Notes: generated by a model from the letters alone, not told the origin. A DNA stretch of 64,000 nucleotides from an uncultured Prevotellaceae bacterium (GCA_947305005.1 CAMZCM010000010.1:20643-84642); one strand, 5' to 3'. Counted from the stretch's first letter, positions 23,497 through 33,669 are shown. Numbers and translations are program-made.

Positions 23497-26400
23497 TTAT
23501 TTGCGGATTAACACCTTGCGAGTAGTTCCATCGGCCTTGTGGACAATATATATGCCGGCATGGAGGTGACTGGCCTCGTGACCCAGGAAGACACCATTGA
23601 GGTTATAATAGCCAACGGAGTTTGATGCCATCATCGTATTATCCAACTCTTCAATGTCATCAGGTATCGGATCAATGTTTCCGATACCTGTGTCTTTTCC
23701 GAGGTAGTGGTCCATGGTGAGCAAAGTGTTTTGTCGTCCAATGGTGGGTAATGCAAAGCAATAGAAATCATTACTGCCATCAGGGTAACGACCCACAGAC
23801 TGGTCACCGCCATGAGTGTTATAGACAAGGCCATCACTGAATTCCTTGAGGGAAGGATGGGCATCAAAGAAAGCCGCATTATTCTGTACGAACTCCTCAG
23901 AAGAGGTAATATAGAGGGCCTCGCCGTCCTTGTTCCCGAGTTTGAAAGGAATGTGCAGCTGGGTGAGAGGCTCCAAATTGTCCGCCCATATCACTAAATA
24001 ACCGTGAGCGGGAACGATTGTATTGGCAGTTGCAGATACGGGGATCTGGTACTTTTCAGGTTTGTCCAGACGATCTGAGATATACAACCCTGCAGCATTC
24101 AAGTCGGTGTCAGTGGGATTGTACAATTCTAACCAATCGTTTTTCTTGAACCAATCGTTAATGAAGATACTGTTGGCTGCACTCAGCTCATTCAATCGCA
24201 GAGGCATGGCCAAGCTGTCTTGCCGTTCAGTTTCGAGCAAAGGCTCAAAAGTAGCGACAACCTTCCTTAAGTTCGTCCCTTCGTATGGACTCAGGTCCAG
24301 CTCCGGTTCTGCTGATAACAGCAGGTCGTTTTGCAAGACGTCGTGTCTCAGTTCTGCTGTCCAGTAGATATCTGATGAGTGTTCGTGGGTATTATGAACC
24401 TCAACGGCAATCGTATTGGTCCCTTTTTGCAACCATTGGTTGTCCAATTTGAATTCAAATTGTCCAGCCACCGAACCTGCATAGGTGGTGGAGAATGTTT
24501 CGTAGGTGATGTCGCCTTCAGGCATCAAGTAGCGGCCCGCTTCGTGACCATTGATATAGACCACACATCCATCATCAACATAGCCTTTCAACACATAAAT
24601 ATCCTCTGCCGTAGGAGCATTACTTAATTGGAAGCTTTTTCGGAAATAGTAAGTGGGACGTTTGTTGTCAGCATCACTGCCATAGTCTAATGTTGTCTGA
24701 TAATCATCTGTTCCGTCAATGCCCACATTGCCGTAACCGAAGGGCGCTTGCGCATTTTTCCACGCGGACGTGCTGTACAACCTCGCCTTCCAGTTCTTTC
24801 CGTCAAGTGAGCCTTGATCGTAGTAATACCAAGTACTATTTACATCAAATACCTGATCGCTTTGTATGATGATGTTGTTGCCGGGTTGCTTCCAACCGGC
24901 AAAACGGAACCCGGCAGGAGCTTGTGCCTTGAAGAGCATAGGCGCATAGAAACTGCCGCTGAAGTGTCCTGTTGGCACTTCCTGCCCATTGGCTAAGATC
25001 GTGGAACTTTCTATATTGCTACTCAACTCTACGGTGATGGGTTTCGATAGGTTGAAGTAACTCTGAAGTGTGCTCATGCGAGCGCTATGGCCATTATTGA
25101 TAGCACTAATGATCCAGTCTGCCGTGGAACTCAATGTGCTCCCTTGCCCCTCAAATTGTATGGCCTCGAACTTTTCTTCCTTCATATCCATGATAATCTG
25201 TCGGCTTCGTTCTGTCTCGAAGACGCTACCATTGACCAGACAATAGGCATCGATGAAACGTTTCTTGAAAGGCTCGTATTTTAGCATGTTCAGGAAGATG
25301 TCGATGAGGAAATTCTTTCCTGTATCATAACGTGAATCACTGAGACGGCTAGGCAGTGAACTCAATAGTGATGTCGAACTAAAGCAACCGTCCATGTCCA
25401 TAATGACTAAGTGGAATTTTCCGTCGTTGCGTGAACGATAGCCTTTCGCGTTGTTGCTATTGGTCAACCAGTCGGTGTTGCCAATGTAACATCCAGCAGC
25501 CATGAAGTTCGTATATTCATCAATGTCAACCAACTCACAGATATTGTCGTATAAGGAGGTGTTGGTAGGGGCACGCGCTAAACGCTGTGCCAAATTCATC
25601 CACTGACGAAAGACTTTGTCATCACCCGTTTTCTGCTCATAGCCCACGCTTACGTTAATCTCAAATTGGTCCATTTCATCGGTGTCAATGCCATAATTGC
25701 TGTAACCATGATTCTTGTTATTTGGCTCGCGGAGGTTGTATGTAAACTGGAAAACACCGTTGATGAACACATGGACAGGTTGACAGTCTTGACAATCCAC
25801 ATAAAATCCATTACGTAGCATAATTTGATGGGTCGCGGCATCCTTTAGGCGTGCATATCCATCGTTGCCACCGTTGCGGATCACGATGGCTTTGTTCTTT
25901 ACATATGGCTTTCGCTTGAAAAATGCGTAAGGCAAGTAGTTTTTTCCCAAATAGTATTTGCCGCCTTTAAGACGGAAAGAGGCATTGGGCGCGTACTGAT
26001 TACGGCTCCATCCGCCACACACCTCAAAATCACATTCTTGGTTGAGTGCCATCAGGAAAGAACCTCCGTCATCTTCAGGTGTCAGGTATTCAAAGTTAAC
26101 AGGCCGCTCCCAACTACGATTCTTATTGCTGGATGAACTGATGCCATTGCCCGTAATACCATTGGTGCCCACGGTATAGGCACCAATCTTCTTATCAAAA
26201 AGATTCAGACTGTCAGTAACCACCGAAACAATGGGCAGATAATAGTTTCTGTCTTGATATATATAAGTGCGGGTAACAACTGCACTTGGCAGGAAGCCAT
26301 CTTTGAATGCACGGAATCTGAGAACCTTTGTAGGACGACTGATTAAAAAACTGTTAGAGCTCTTTTTTATACCGTTCTCAAGAGTTGGCGTACTGCCATC

Positions 26401-27051
26401 TGTCGTATAGTACAAGGTGGCTCCTTGTGGGACGGTTACATGTATATAAAAACTGGAAGTGAACAATCTGGAATCTATATCTACAATAGGAGCTTCCAAC
26501 TGAACGTCTGCAAAGCTGCTACTATTGTTGCTTGCCTCAGGTGTCGGCGTCGAGCAATACCTCCACTCATCACTTCCATCTTCTGTACGAGCATAGCTGC
26601 AGCGCTGAATGGCTGGAGGATATGTCTTAGATAACAGAATGTTGCCTTTGGTGTCGCTGATATAAATCGTTCCGCCGTCGTAATCCAGTTTGAAATCTAC
26701 TTGTTTGAAAGCATTTGTACTGTATTTGTTTCCATTGTCATAGTGATCGAACCAGATGTTCTTATAACTATGTGCTTGTACAGAACCGAGACTGGAGGAT
26801 AAACGGCAGCGCTTTAGATTGGAGATATCATCACTTATGTAAAGTCCGCTCAAACGGATGAGAGTATCTGTGGGGTTATATAATTCTATCCAACCGCCAT
26901 AATTAAAAGAAGGGTCGATGAAACGGTCGATATTTGCAACCTGAATCTCATTAATCTTCAGTTGAGAAGGATCGCCGTATGTCGCTGCTGTGATAGTGCC
27001 GACATACAGGCTAAGGAATGATATGAGACTTATAATGTTTTTTCTCATCAT
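23497..27051 (-). CDS. Secreted multidomain protein with lamin-tail and CotH kinase-like domains
   Basis: An 1184-residue exported protein of unknown role. After a signal peptide (MRKNIISLISFLSLYVGTITA) comes a lamin-tail domain (about 25-165: INEIQVANIDRFIDPSF and WIELYNPTDTLIRLSGLYISDD), then a chitobiase C-terminal-like strand set (about 185-265: TLYYTTDGSTPTLENG), a CotH-type kinase-like domain (about 390-660, with the acidic motif VIMDMDGCFSS), a beta-sandwich resembling a galactose-binding fold (about 770-920) and a second lamin-tail domain (about 955-1120). It ends with YYNLNGVFLGHEA and GIYIVHKADG, a short C-terminal motif shared with the GH30 and PL11 proteins. CotH proteins are protein kinases in spore formers; what is phosphorylated here, if anything, is unknown. 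Third in a probable operon with the protease and phosphatase genes. Confidence 0.8.
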   Translation of the reverse strand: MMRKNIISLISFLSLYVGTITAATYGDPSQLKINEIQVANIDRFIDPSFNYGGWIELYNPTDTLIRLSGLYISDDISNLKRCRLSSSLGSVQAHSYKNIWFDHYDNGNKYSTNAFKQVDFKLDYDGGTIYISDTKGNILLSKTYPPAIQRCSYARTEDGSDEWRYCSTPTPEASNNSSSFADVQLEAPIVDIDSRLFTSSFYIHVTVPQGATLYYTTDGSTPTLENGIKKSSNSFLISRPTKVLRFRAFKDGFLPSAVVTRTYIYQDRNYYLPIVSVVTDSLNLFDKKIGAYTVGTNGITGNGISSSSNKNRSWERPVNFEYLTPEDDGGSFLMALNQECDFEVCGGWSRNQYAPNASFRLKGGKYYLGKNYLPYAFFKRKPYVKNKAIVIRNGGNDGYARLKDAATHQIMLRNGFYVDCQDCQPVHVFINGVFQFTYNLREPNNKNHGYSNYGIDTDEMDQFEINVSVGYEQKTGDDKVFRQWMNLAQRLARAPTNTSLYDNICELVDIDEYTNFMAAGCYIGNTDWLTNSNNAKGYRSRNDGKFHLVIMDMDGCFSSTSLLSSLPSRLSDSRYDTGKNFLIDIFLNMLKYEPFKKRFIDAYCLVNGSVFETERSRQIIMDMKEEKFEAIQFEGQGSTLSSTADWIISAINNGHSARMSTLQSYFNLSKPITVELSSNIESSTILANGQEVPTGHFSGSFYAPMLFKAQAPAGFRFAGWKQPGNNIIIQSDQVFDVNSTWYYYDQGSLDGKNWKARLYSTSAWKNAQAPFGYGNVGIDGTDDYQTTLDYGSDADNKRPTYYFRKSFQLSNAPTAEDIYVLKGYVDDGCVVYINGHEAGRYLMPEGDITYETFSTTYAGSVAGQFEFKLDNQWLQKGTNTIAVEVHNTHEHSSDIYWTAELRHDVLQNDLLLSAEPELDLSPYEGTNLRKVVATFEPLLETERQDSLAMPLRLNELSAANSIFINDWFKKNDWLELYNPTDTDLNAAGLYISDRLDKPEKYQIPVSATANTIVPAHGYLVIWADNLEPLTQLHIPFKLGNKDGEALYITSSEEFVQNNAAFFDAHPSLKEFSDGLVYNTHGGDQSVGRYPDGSNDFYCFALPTIGRQNTLLTMDHYLGKDTGIGNIDPIPDDIEELDNTMMASNSVGYYNLNGVFLGHEASHLHAGIYIVHKADGTTRKVLIRK

Positions 27052-27079
27052 AAATCCTTCGGTTCTTTATCAGCCATAA

Positions 27080-27763
27080 CTATATATGAGTTAATATTTT
27101 GAAGACCTTATCAGGCGTCTCTGCCAAACAGGTGGCACCGTGCTCCAGAAGAAACTTGCGGTCGCGGAACCCCCACAAGACAGAGATACATGGGAGGTTG
27201 CTGTTCTGAGCCGTAGTCAAATCAACATCAGAATCACCAATGTAAATAGCTTCTTCAGGGGTGGCTCCAAGCTCCTTTAAAGCCAAAAGCACCATATCGG
27301 GTGAAGGCTTACGTTGTACATCAGGACGTTCACCAATAGCAACTTCTACTGTATCGCGGAAATAACGTTTGTATAGTTCATCGACACCTGTCTGGAGTTT
27401 GTTGCTGACAATTGCCATCCGGAATCCGTGATCTTTCAGTGATTGAAGCAGCTCGGGAATGCCTGGGTAGAGATGAGTCTTATCCTGGCAATGGTTAACG
27501 TAATATTGTTTGAAGTCTGAGAAAACCTTCTCAAAAAGTACATCGTCTGTATCCTCTGGTACTGCCTGTTTCATCAGCCGACCTACGCCGTTTCCCACGA
27601 AACAACGGACCTCGTCTAACGAACGCTCTGGCATTCCGTTCAGACGGAGCGCCCAGTTGGTAGCGTCGGCCAAATCCTCCAACGTATCAAGGAGTGTGCC
27701 GTCGAGATCAAAGACAATGAATTTATAGTTCTTCACCGGTTTCAAACAATTATAGTTTTCCAT
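27080..27763 (-). CDS. HAD family phosphatase, phosphoglycolate phosphatase-like
   Basis: A 227-residue cytoplasmic phosphatase of the HAD superfamily, subfamily I. Motif I is IVFDLDGTLLDT, with the nucleophile Asp and the acid/base Asp; motif II is MAIVSNK, motif III the Lys of VQRKPSP, motif IV GDSDVDLTTAQNS. The helical cap and length match phosphoglycolate phosphatase (Gph) and related mutase-like enzymes; the substrate cannot be fixed from sequence. Its start overlaps the protease gene stop by 14 bases, so the two are translationally coupled. Confidence 0.88.
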   Translation of the reverse strand: MENYNCLKPVKNYKFIVFDLDGTLLDTLEDLADATNWALRLNGMPERSLDEVRCFVGNGVGRLMKQAVPEDTDDVLFEKVFSDFKQYYVNHCQDKTHLYPGIPELLQSLKDHGFRMAIVSNKLQTGVDELYKRYFRDTVEVAIGERPDVQRKPSPDMVLLALKELGATPEEAIYIGDSDVDLTTAQNSNLPCISVLWGFRDRKFLLEHGATCLAETPDKVFKILTHI

Positions 27764-28571
27764 AGGTGCCCTTATAGGTGGCCTTCACCTTCGGAATATC
27801 TTTTTGTAGTTGAGAAATACGTGTGGTGCTACTGGGGTGTGTACTCATGAATTCCGCTGTCGTACTTGTGCTGGCAGCTTCCATCTTCTGCCACAGTGTG
27901 ACAGCGGCAGATGCATCGTAGCCAGCCAACGTGGCAAGGACGATACCTATATAATCGGCCTCTAATTCTTGCTTGCGCGAGAAGGGAAGCAAAGCACCAT
28001 ACTGGGCGCCCAAACCATAGGCTATAGCTACAGCCTGTTGTGTGGCTTCACTTTTATTCGCAACAACGGCTCCTAATACTGTACTACCCATGTTAGCAAG
28101 CAGTTGTTGGCTGGCGCGTTCGTTACCGTGTTTGGCGATAGCGTGACCAACCTCATGGCCTATTACAGCAGCCAATTCATCATCACGCCCTGTGCCATTC
28201 CCAATCAGGTTCAGCATACCCGTATAAACCACAACTTTTCCGCCTGGCATACAGAAGGCGTTACGTTCATTATCCTCTACAAGACTGAACTCCCATGCAT
28301 AGTTGGCGATGTCAGCTTCCTGGCCGGATGCTCTCAGATAATTCATGGCGGCTGAGGCAATACGCTGTGCTACATTCTTGACAACAGCCGTAGCTTGTGC
28401 GTCTGTTGAGAGCTTAGCGCTTTTCATGTAGCTCTGATACTCGGTTTGACTTGCAGAAAGGATTTCTGCCTCAGAAATCATGTTGAGTTGCTTGCGCCCA
28501 GTAAGTCCAACTGTGCTGCAAGCCGTACACAGAATGACGGCTGTCAGTGATAACCAAATATTCTTTTTCAT
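27750..28571 (-). CDS. M48 family metalloprotease, lipoprotein
   Basis: A 273-residue zinc protease of the M48 family (Loi/BepA type), expected in the periplasm or outer membrane for envelope quality control. The N-terminus is a lipoprotein signal with the lipobox LCTAC at about residue 19. The zinc motif HEVGH is in VIGHEVGHAIAKHG and the third ligand Glu in ELEADYIGIVLATLAGYD. The C-terminus ends with TEFMSTHPSSTTRISQLQK, a family feature. First gene of a unit that continues into the HAD phosphatase and probably the CotH protein; promoter box at 28607-28614. Confidence 0.93.
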   Translation of the reverse strand: MKKNIWLSLTAVILCTACSTVGLTGRKQLNMISEAEILSASQTEYQSYMKSAKLSTDAQATAVVKNVAQRIASAAMNYLRASGQEADIANYAWEFSLVEDNERNAFCMPGGKVVVYTGMLNLIGNGTGRDDELAAVIGHEVGHAIAKHGNERASQQLLANMGSTVLGAVVANKSEATQQAVAIAYGLGAQYGALLPFSRKQELEADYIGIVLATLAGYDASAAVTLWQKMEAASTSTTAEFMSTHPSSTTRISQLQKDIPKVKATYKGTYGKL

Positions 28572-28606
28572 CTTCTAATTGTTGTTGTATGAATTGTTTT
28601 GCGCGG

Positions 28607-28614
28607 CAAAGATA
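28607..28614 (-). promoter_or_regulatory. Promoter -7 box of the M48 protease unit
   Basis: Minus strand TATCTTTG followed by C, with TTG at the -33 distance, 36 bases before the start codon. Confidence 0.75.
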
Positions 28615-28862
28615 ATCCAAGTTGCGGTTAACTCCAAAAAATGCGTTCAAAATGTGAAAAATAACAAAGACATTCAGAAAGATTCCTATCTTCTTGTAAT
28701 ACATGCTGTTGAGCTGATTTGTTTTATTTGTTTTCCATTTTGGAAAACTTTTTATAAAAGCGATACTTGTAATCTGTTTATTATCAGTATTGTTTAATTG
28801 CGAAACGGAAAACTTTTTGGAAATAATAACAAAAATAACTTGTGCATTTCGGGTAAACATAT

Positions 28863-28870
28863 TATCTTTG
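28863..28870 (+). promoter_or_regulatory. Promoter -7 box of nrdDG
   Basis: TATCTTTG, 58 bases before the nrdD start codon. Confidence 0.7.
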
Positions 28871-28928
28871 TCACGCCTTCTGGCTTATCAATCTCATTTA
28901 AGAAAAAACTCAAAATTCCTATCCCTTT

Positions 28929-31157
28929 ATGATTCAGACAGTAGTCAAACGTGACGGACGTATTGTAGGCTTCAATGAGGAAAAAATAATTGCCGCAATC
29001 CGTAAAGCTATGCTTCGTACCGAGGAGGGCGAAGACACACAATTGATTCTTCAGATTGCTGACCGCATAGCCATGCGCGGTAAGTCTCAAATGACCGTTG
29101 AGGACATTCAGGATCTCGTAGAACTGGAGCTTATGAAGAGTGCTCGTAAGGATGTGGCCAAGATATATATTCAATACCGCAACCAACGCAGCATTGCCCG
29201 TAAAGCCAAAACGCGCGATATGTTTCTTGAGATTATCAATATCAAGAGTAATGATGTGACGCGTGAAAATGCAAACATGAATGCAGATACGCCTGCGGGA
29301 ATGATGATGAAGTTCGCATCTGAAACGACCAAACCCTTTGTGGATGACTATCTTCTCAGCGATGAGGTGCGTGATGCTGTGAAAAAGAACTATCTTCATA
29401 TTCACGACAAAGACTACTATCCCACAAAGTCGCTCACTTGTGTACAGCACCCTCTTGATCATGTATTAGAGAGTGGTTACATGGCCGGGCATGGTGAGAG
29501 TCGCCCCGCCAAGCGCATCGAAACAGCCAGCGTGATGGCCTGTATCAGTATGGAAACAGCGCAGAATGAAATGCATGGTGGACAGGCGATACCTGCGTTT
29601 GACTTCTATCTTGCTCCTTATGTGAGAATGACCTTCATAGAAGAAGTGAAGACACTGGAGGAACTCAATGGCGCAGACTATAGCCATCTTTATGAAATTC
29701 CTTTGGATGACTATTTGACAAAAGAACTTACAGGTCTCGAAGGTGAAGCTCGTATGATTCAGCACGCTATCAATAAGACTGTTGGACGTGTCCATCAGGC
29801 TATGGAAGCTTTTATCCATAACATGAACACTATCCACAGCCGAGGTGGCAATCAAGTGGTATTCTCTTCTATTAATTATGGTACAGACACCAGTGCAGAG
29901 GGACGTTGTGTTATCCGTGAAATCTTACATTCCACCTACGAAGGCGTAGGAAGTGGTGTCACAGCCATTTTCCCCATCCAGATATGGAAGAAGAAACGTG
30001 GCGTGAGCTATCTTCCCACCGATCCCAACTATGATCTCTATCGTATGGCGTGTAGGGTGTCAGCCAAACGTTTCTTCCCGAACTTCCTAAACCTTGATGC
30101 GACCTATAATCAGGATCCGGATTGGCGTGCTGATGATCCTAAACGTTATCTTCATGAAGTAGCTACGATGGGGTGTCGCACACGTGTCTTTGAGAATCGT
30201 TTTGGACCTAAGACTAGTATCGGTCGTGGAAATATTAGCTTCTCAACCATCAATATCGTGAAACTCGCCATTGAATGTATGGGTATCGCTGGCAAAGAAC
30301 AGCGTATCGCGGCTTTTTTTGCAAAACTTGATGCCATGCTTGAGCTGACGGCTCGTCAGCTTCATGACCGCTTTGAGTTTCAGCGTACAGCCTACGCTAA
30401 ACAATTTCCTCTGCTCATGCACAGTTTGTGGATCGGTTGTGAGAAGCTGGATCCCAACGACACCATAGAGAGCGTGATTAATCAGGGAACTTTGGGCATT
30501 GGCTTTATCGGTCTCGCCGAATGTCTAGTGGCTCTCATTGGTAAACATCATGGCGAAAGTTCTGAAGCTCAAGAGCTCGGTTTTAAAATCGTAAGCTATA
30601 TGCGTCAGCGTATCAATGATTTTTCTGAGCAATATCAGCATAACTATAGTGTACTGGCCACACCAGCGGAAGGCCTAAGTGGTCGCTTTACACGTGGTGA
30701 CCAGAAGGAATTTGGGAAAATACCTGGTGTGACAGATCGAGAATATTATACCAATTCCAACCATGTTCCCGTTTATTACAAGTGCTCTGCTCGTCACAAA
30801 GCAGAAATCGAGGCTCCTTATCATGAGATGACACGTGGAGGACATATCTTCTATGTGGAGATTGATGGCGATGCGACACATAATCCAGAAGCTGTCATGA
30901 ATATTGTGGATATGATGGATGCGCTTAATATCGGATATGGTAGCGTCAATCATACTCGCATCCGTTGTATGGACTGTGGTTATGAGACGGCAAATAGTAT
31001 TAGTGAATGTCCGCATTGCCATAGTATGAACCTCGATCGTTTACAACGCATCACTGGGTATCTGGTAGGTACTACAGAACGATGGAACAAAGCTAAATTG
31101 GCAGAGCTCAACGATCGCGTGCTTCACGATACCGATTATCTTCCCTTTCAGGAATAA
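28929..31157 (+). CDS. nrdD: Anaerobic ribonucleoside-triphosphate reductase
   Basis: Class III ribonucleotide reductase of 742 residues; makes dNTPs from NTPs without oxygen, using a glycyl radical. An ATP-cone regulatory domain is at about 1-95 (VVKRDGRIVGFNEEKIIAAIRKAM). The barrel carries the conserved HIHDKDYY near 155. The C-terminus has a CxxC...CxxC zinc site (RCMDCGYETANSISECPHC) followed by the radical loop QRITGYLVG, with the radical Gly at residue 710. The stop codon overlaps the nrdG start by one base, so the activase is coupled. Confirms a mainly anaerobic life. Confidence 0.97.
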   Translation: MIQTVVKRDGRIVGFNEEKIIAAIRKAMLRTEEGEDTQLILQIADRIAMRGKSQMTVEDIQDLVELELMKSARKDVAKIYIQYRNQRSIARKAKTRDMFLEIINIKSNDVTRENANMNADTPAGMMMKFASETTKPFVDDYLLSDEVRDAVKKNYLHIHDKDYYPTKSLTCVQHPLDHVLESGYMAGHGESRPAKRIETASVMACISMETAQNEMHGGQAIPAFDFYLAPYVRMTFIEEVKTLEELNGADYSHLYEIPLDDYLTKELTGLEGEARMIQHAINKTVGRVHQAMEAFIHNMNTIHSRGGNQVVFSSINYGTDTSAEGRCVIREILHSTYEGVGSGVTAIFPIQIWKKKRGVSYLPTDPNYDLYRMACRVSAKRFFPNFLNLDATYNQDPDWRADDPKRYLHEVATMGCRTRVFENRFGPKTSIGRGNISFSTINIVKLAIECMGIAGKEQRIAAFFAKLDAMLELTARQLHDRFEFQRTAYAKQFPLLMHSLWIGCEKLDPNDTIESVINQGTLGIGFIGLAECLVALIGKHHGESSEAQELGFKIVSYMRQRINDFSEQYQHNYSVLATPAEGLSGRFTRGDQKEFGKIPGVTDREYYTNSNHVPVYYKCSARHKAEIEAPYHEMTRGGHIFYVEIDGDATHNPEAVMNIVDMMDALNIGYGSVNHTRIRCMDCGYETANSISECPHCHSMNLDRLQRITGYLVGTTERWNKAKLAELNDRVLHDTDYLPFQE

Positions 31158-31651
31158 TGCTTCGCATACTTCGTGTTCTTGAAGATACCACAGTAGATGG
31201 ACCCGGCTTTCGGACATCCATCTATTGTGCTGGTTGCCCCCATCACTGTCCTGGCTGCCATAATCCGCAATCTTGGGCTGCAGATGGAGGACAGGATATG
31301 AGTGTAGAAGAGCTGATGGCAATCATTGAAGCTGATCCCTTTGCCGATGTCACCTTTTCAGGAGGTGATCCCATGGCGCAGGCCGAAGGTTTTACGGCAT
31401 TGGCAAAAGCAATCAAGGAGCGTACCACGAAGACAATCTGGTGCTACACTGGATATACTTTTGACGCGCTTTTACAAATGCCTGCCCAGCGTGAACTGCT
31501 TCATTACATAGATGTTCTTGTTGACGGTCCCTTTGTTGAGGCTCTGCGTGATACAGACTTGCTCTTTTGCGGTTCAAGCAACCAGCGCCTCATAGATGTT
31601 CCAAGTTCTCTTCGTCTTGGACACGTTGTAGAATGGTCTCGTGACATATGA
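31157..31651 (+). CDS. nrdG: Anaerobic ribonucleotide reductase activating protein
   Basis: Radical SAM activase, 164 residues, that installs the glycyl radical on NrdD. The cluster motif CxxxCxxC is C27, C31, C34 in AGCPHHCPGCHNPQSW, followed by TFSGGDPMAQ, the SAM-binding Gly motif. Coupled to nrdD by a one-base overlap and followed by a terminator shared with the GH97 gene. Confidence 0.97.
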   Translation: MLRILRVLEDTTVDGPGFRTSIYCAGCPHHCPGCHNPQSWAADGGQDMSVEELMAIIEADPFADVTFSGGDPMAQAEGFTALAKAIKERTTKTIWCYTGYTFDALLQMPAQRELLHYIDVLVDGPFVEALRDTDLLFCGSSNQRLIDVPSSLRLGHVVEWSRDI

Positions 31652-31666
31652 TAAGAATAGGGAAAA

Positions 31667-31702
31667 AATAGAAAGCCCCTCGCATGCGAAGGGCTTTCTA
31701 TT
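31667..31702. terminator. Terminator shared by nrdDG and the GH97 gene
   Basis: A 14-bp stem built on ATAGAAAGCCC and its complement, with flanking A and T runs, between convergent stops. Confidence 0.85.
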
Positions 31703-31719
31703 ATTATAATGAATTGTGT

Positions 31720-33669
31720 TTATTCGAATGAAGCGGCAAAACCACCGTTGCGAGCCATCTTGATGTCGATTTCTGTCTCTGCGGTGACAGTTTTTTCTAC
31801 GACATTATAGTGCATAGCTTGATAGTCGGCATTAACACCATCAACAAAAGCCTTCATCTTGAAAGATCGACCTGAGGGCAGGAAGTCGAGTTTCACACGT
31901 ATTGTTTTCTCATCGCCAGTTCCCTGAATGGCACCCATGAACCATTTATTACCGTTGCGGCGTGCCAACACAGCATAGTCACCGACTTTTGCATCGAGGC
32001 ATACAGTCTCGTCCCATGTAACGGGAACGCTGGCGATATAGCGTGTGCAGTCATCGTTTTGATAATAGCGCGTGGGGTTGTCTGCCAACATCTGTACGCC
32101 GCTCTCGAGAATAACATAGAGGGCCATCTGGAATACACGGGTTCCCATTGCGCCGGAATTCGGACGGCGTGCAGAGTACTGCTCGGGCTGCATGTTATTC
32201 ATGCCACCGGGAGTGAAGTCAGCAGCACCTACGGCATTGCGGATGAAAGGAATGTAGATGGTGTTGTTCGGCGGACACCCTCCCATCTGTTCCAGACCCT
32301 TTACACCTTCATAGGAGATGAGGTTGGGATAGCGGTATTCCAAGCCTGCAGGAGTGTATGCACCGTGGAAGTCAACGAGAAGTTTGTATTTAGCAGCCTC
32401 CTTGATGACACGCTCGTAGAAGTTCACCATCCACTGGTCAAACATATCCATGAAGTCGATCTTCACACCAACAACACCCCATTCGGCGTAAGTCTTGAAG
32501 AGTTCCATATGGTTTTCTACGGTGAGCCAGGGGAGCCAGAGAATGACACCGACACCGATTTCATTGCAGTGCTTGATCAGGTCAGGAAGACGCATCAGGT
32601 CATTGGGGGTATAGGGATCACGGGTATCCTTTGCCCAACCTTCATCAAGAATGATATACTCAATGCCATATTTTGCCGCAAAGTCTGCGAAATATGCATA
32701 AGTCTCATAGTTGCAGCCGCTCTTAAAGGTCACATCGGGACCAAAAGGAGCAGCTCCGTTCCACCATTCCCAGCTGACCTTGCCTGGACGGATCCAGCTG
32801 ACGTCGCTGAGCTCGCTTTTGGCTGCAAGTTGTGCGGGAACGGTTTGGGTGAGCAAGCCTTTGGAGTCGGTGATGATAACATAACGCCATGCAAAGTTAC
32901 GTGTTCCGGCAGTCTTGGCAAGATAAGGGGCTTCCTCTACGACATGATAAGAACGGTCACCACGAGGCTCCCATTGTTTTGGGGCGGGCGGGAATGCACT
33001 TTCGATGGCACCATCATTTGTGGGACGCAAGCAGAGGTGAGGATAATCTCTCAAGTCTGTTTCGCCGATGAGTAGTTGAAGATCGTTAGCTCCAGACAAT
33101 AGGGCGGGAGTAAGGCCGAAGCGACCGCCAGTTTTCCAATCAGCAATGCTTTGGTTGGTATAAGCTTCCTCACATGAAGTGTGCCAGTTGCCTGGTTGCT
33201 GCACATGTGTTTGTACATCCATGGCAGGACGTAATGTAAAACGATCTTCCGTTACTTCTACGTCACCCTTGAACTTGGTTTCAAAGCGATAGGCAACGGC
33301 GTTGTTCAATACTCGTAGCACGAGCGTTCCATTCTCTACGGCAATGCGTGCTTCTGTGTAAGCATTTTCAATGTTAGAGCTCTTCAGTGGAACAACGGGC
33401 TTGATGATTTCAGACACGGCACGTTGTTTTACACTACCGGCGGTAGTCCCAACGGGCTTATTCGCAAGTACCATCCCAACGTTCTCCATTGTGAACAGCT
33501 TCTGACCACTACGTGTAACCGTCCACCCAAGTTGTCCTTTTAGGGTGTTTAATTCTACGGTAATCTGTCCGTCTGGGGACTTAATTTGTACAGCCTTGGC
33601 TGCAAAAGCATTTACATTCATTGTGACACACACAATAAATGAAAGAAGAATTTTGCCAATCTTTTTCAT
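31720..33669 (-). CDS. Secreted GH97 family alpha-glycosidase
   Basis: A 649-residue periplasmic or surface enzyme of family GH97. The ATG at 33669 starts a signal peptide (KKIGKILLSFIVCVTMNVNAFA); a longer reading would cross the promoter. The N-terminal beta-sandwich holds IKSPDGQITVELNTLKGQLGW; the barrel starts with SWEWWNGAAPFG and carries IILDEGWAKD. The family contains inverting alpha-glucosidases (SusB) and retaining alpha-galactosidases; the Asp of GVKIDFMDMFDQ near residue 403 lies where the retaining members have their nucleophile, so the retaining type is favoured, as inference. It is divergent from the regulator at 33903, a likely pair. Promoter box at 33727-33734. Confidence 0.9.
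   Translation of the reverse strand: MKKIGKILLSFIVCVTMNVNAFAAKAVQIKSPDGQITVELNTLKGQLGWTVTRSGQKLFTMENVGMVLANKPVGTTAGSVKQRAVSEIIKPVVPLKSSNIENAYTEARIAVENGTLVLRVLNNAVAYRFETKFKGDVEVTEDRFTLRPAMDVQTHVQQPGNWHTSCEEAYTNQSIADWKTGGRFGLTPALLSGANDLQLLIGETDLRDYPHLCLRPTNDGAIESAFPPAPKQWEPRGDRSYHVVEEAPYLAKTAGTRNFAWRYVIITDSKGLLTQTVPAQLAAKSELSDVSWIRPGKVSWEWWNGAAPFGPDVTFKSGCNYETYAYFADFAAKYGIEYIILDEGWAKDTRDPYTPNDLMRLPDLIKHCNEIGVGVILWLPWLTVENHMELFKTYAEWGVVGVKIDFMDMFDQWMVNFYERVIKEAAKYKLLVDFHGAYTPAGLEYRYPNLISYEGVKGLEQMGGCPPNNTIYIPFIRNAVGAADFTPGGMNNMQPEQYSARRPNSGAMGTRVFQMALYVILESGVQMLADNPTRYYQNDDCTRYIASVPVTWDETVCLDAKVGDYAVLARRNGNKWFMGAIQGTGDEKTIRVKLDFLPSGRSFKMKAFVDGVNADYQAMHYNVVEKTVTAETEIDIKMARNGGFAASFE

Larger units (their letters stand above)
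28572..28928. other. Divergent intergenic region between the M48 protease and nrdD
   Basis: 357 A/T-rich bases with promoter boxes at 28607-28614 (minus) and 28863-28870 (plus). Between them nothing coding or clearly structured was recognised, apart from T-rich and A-rich runs. No inverted site clearly matching an NrdR box was found by eye. Confidence 0.6.
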
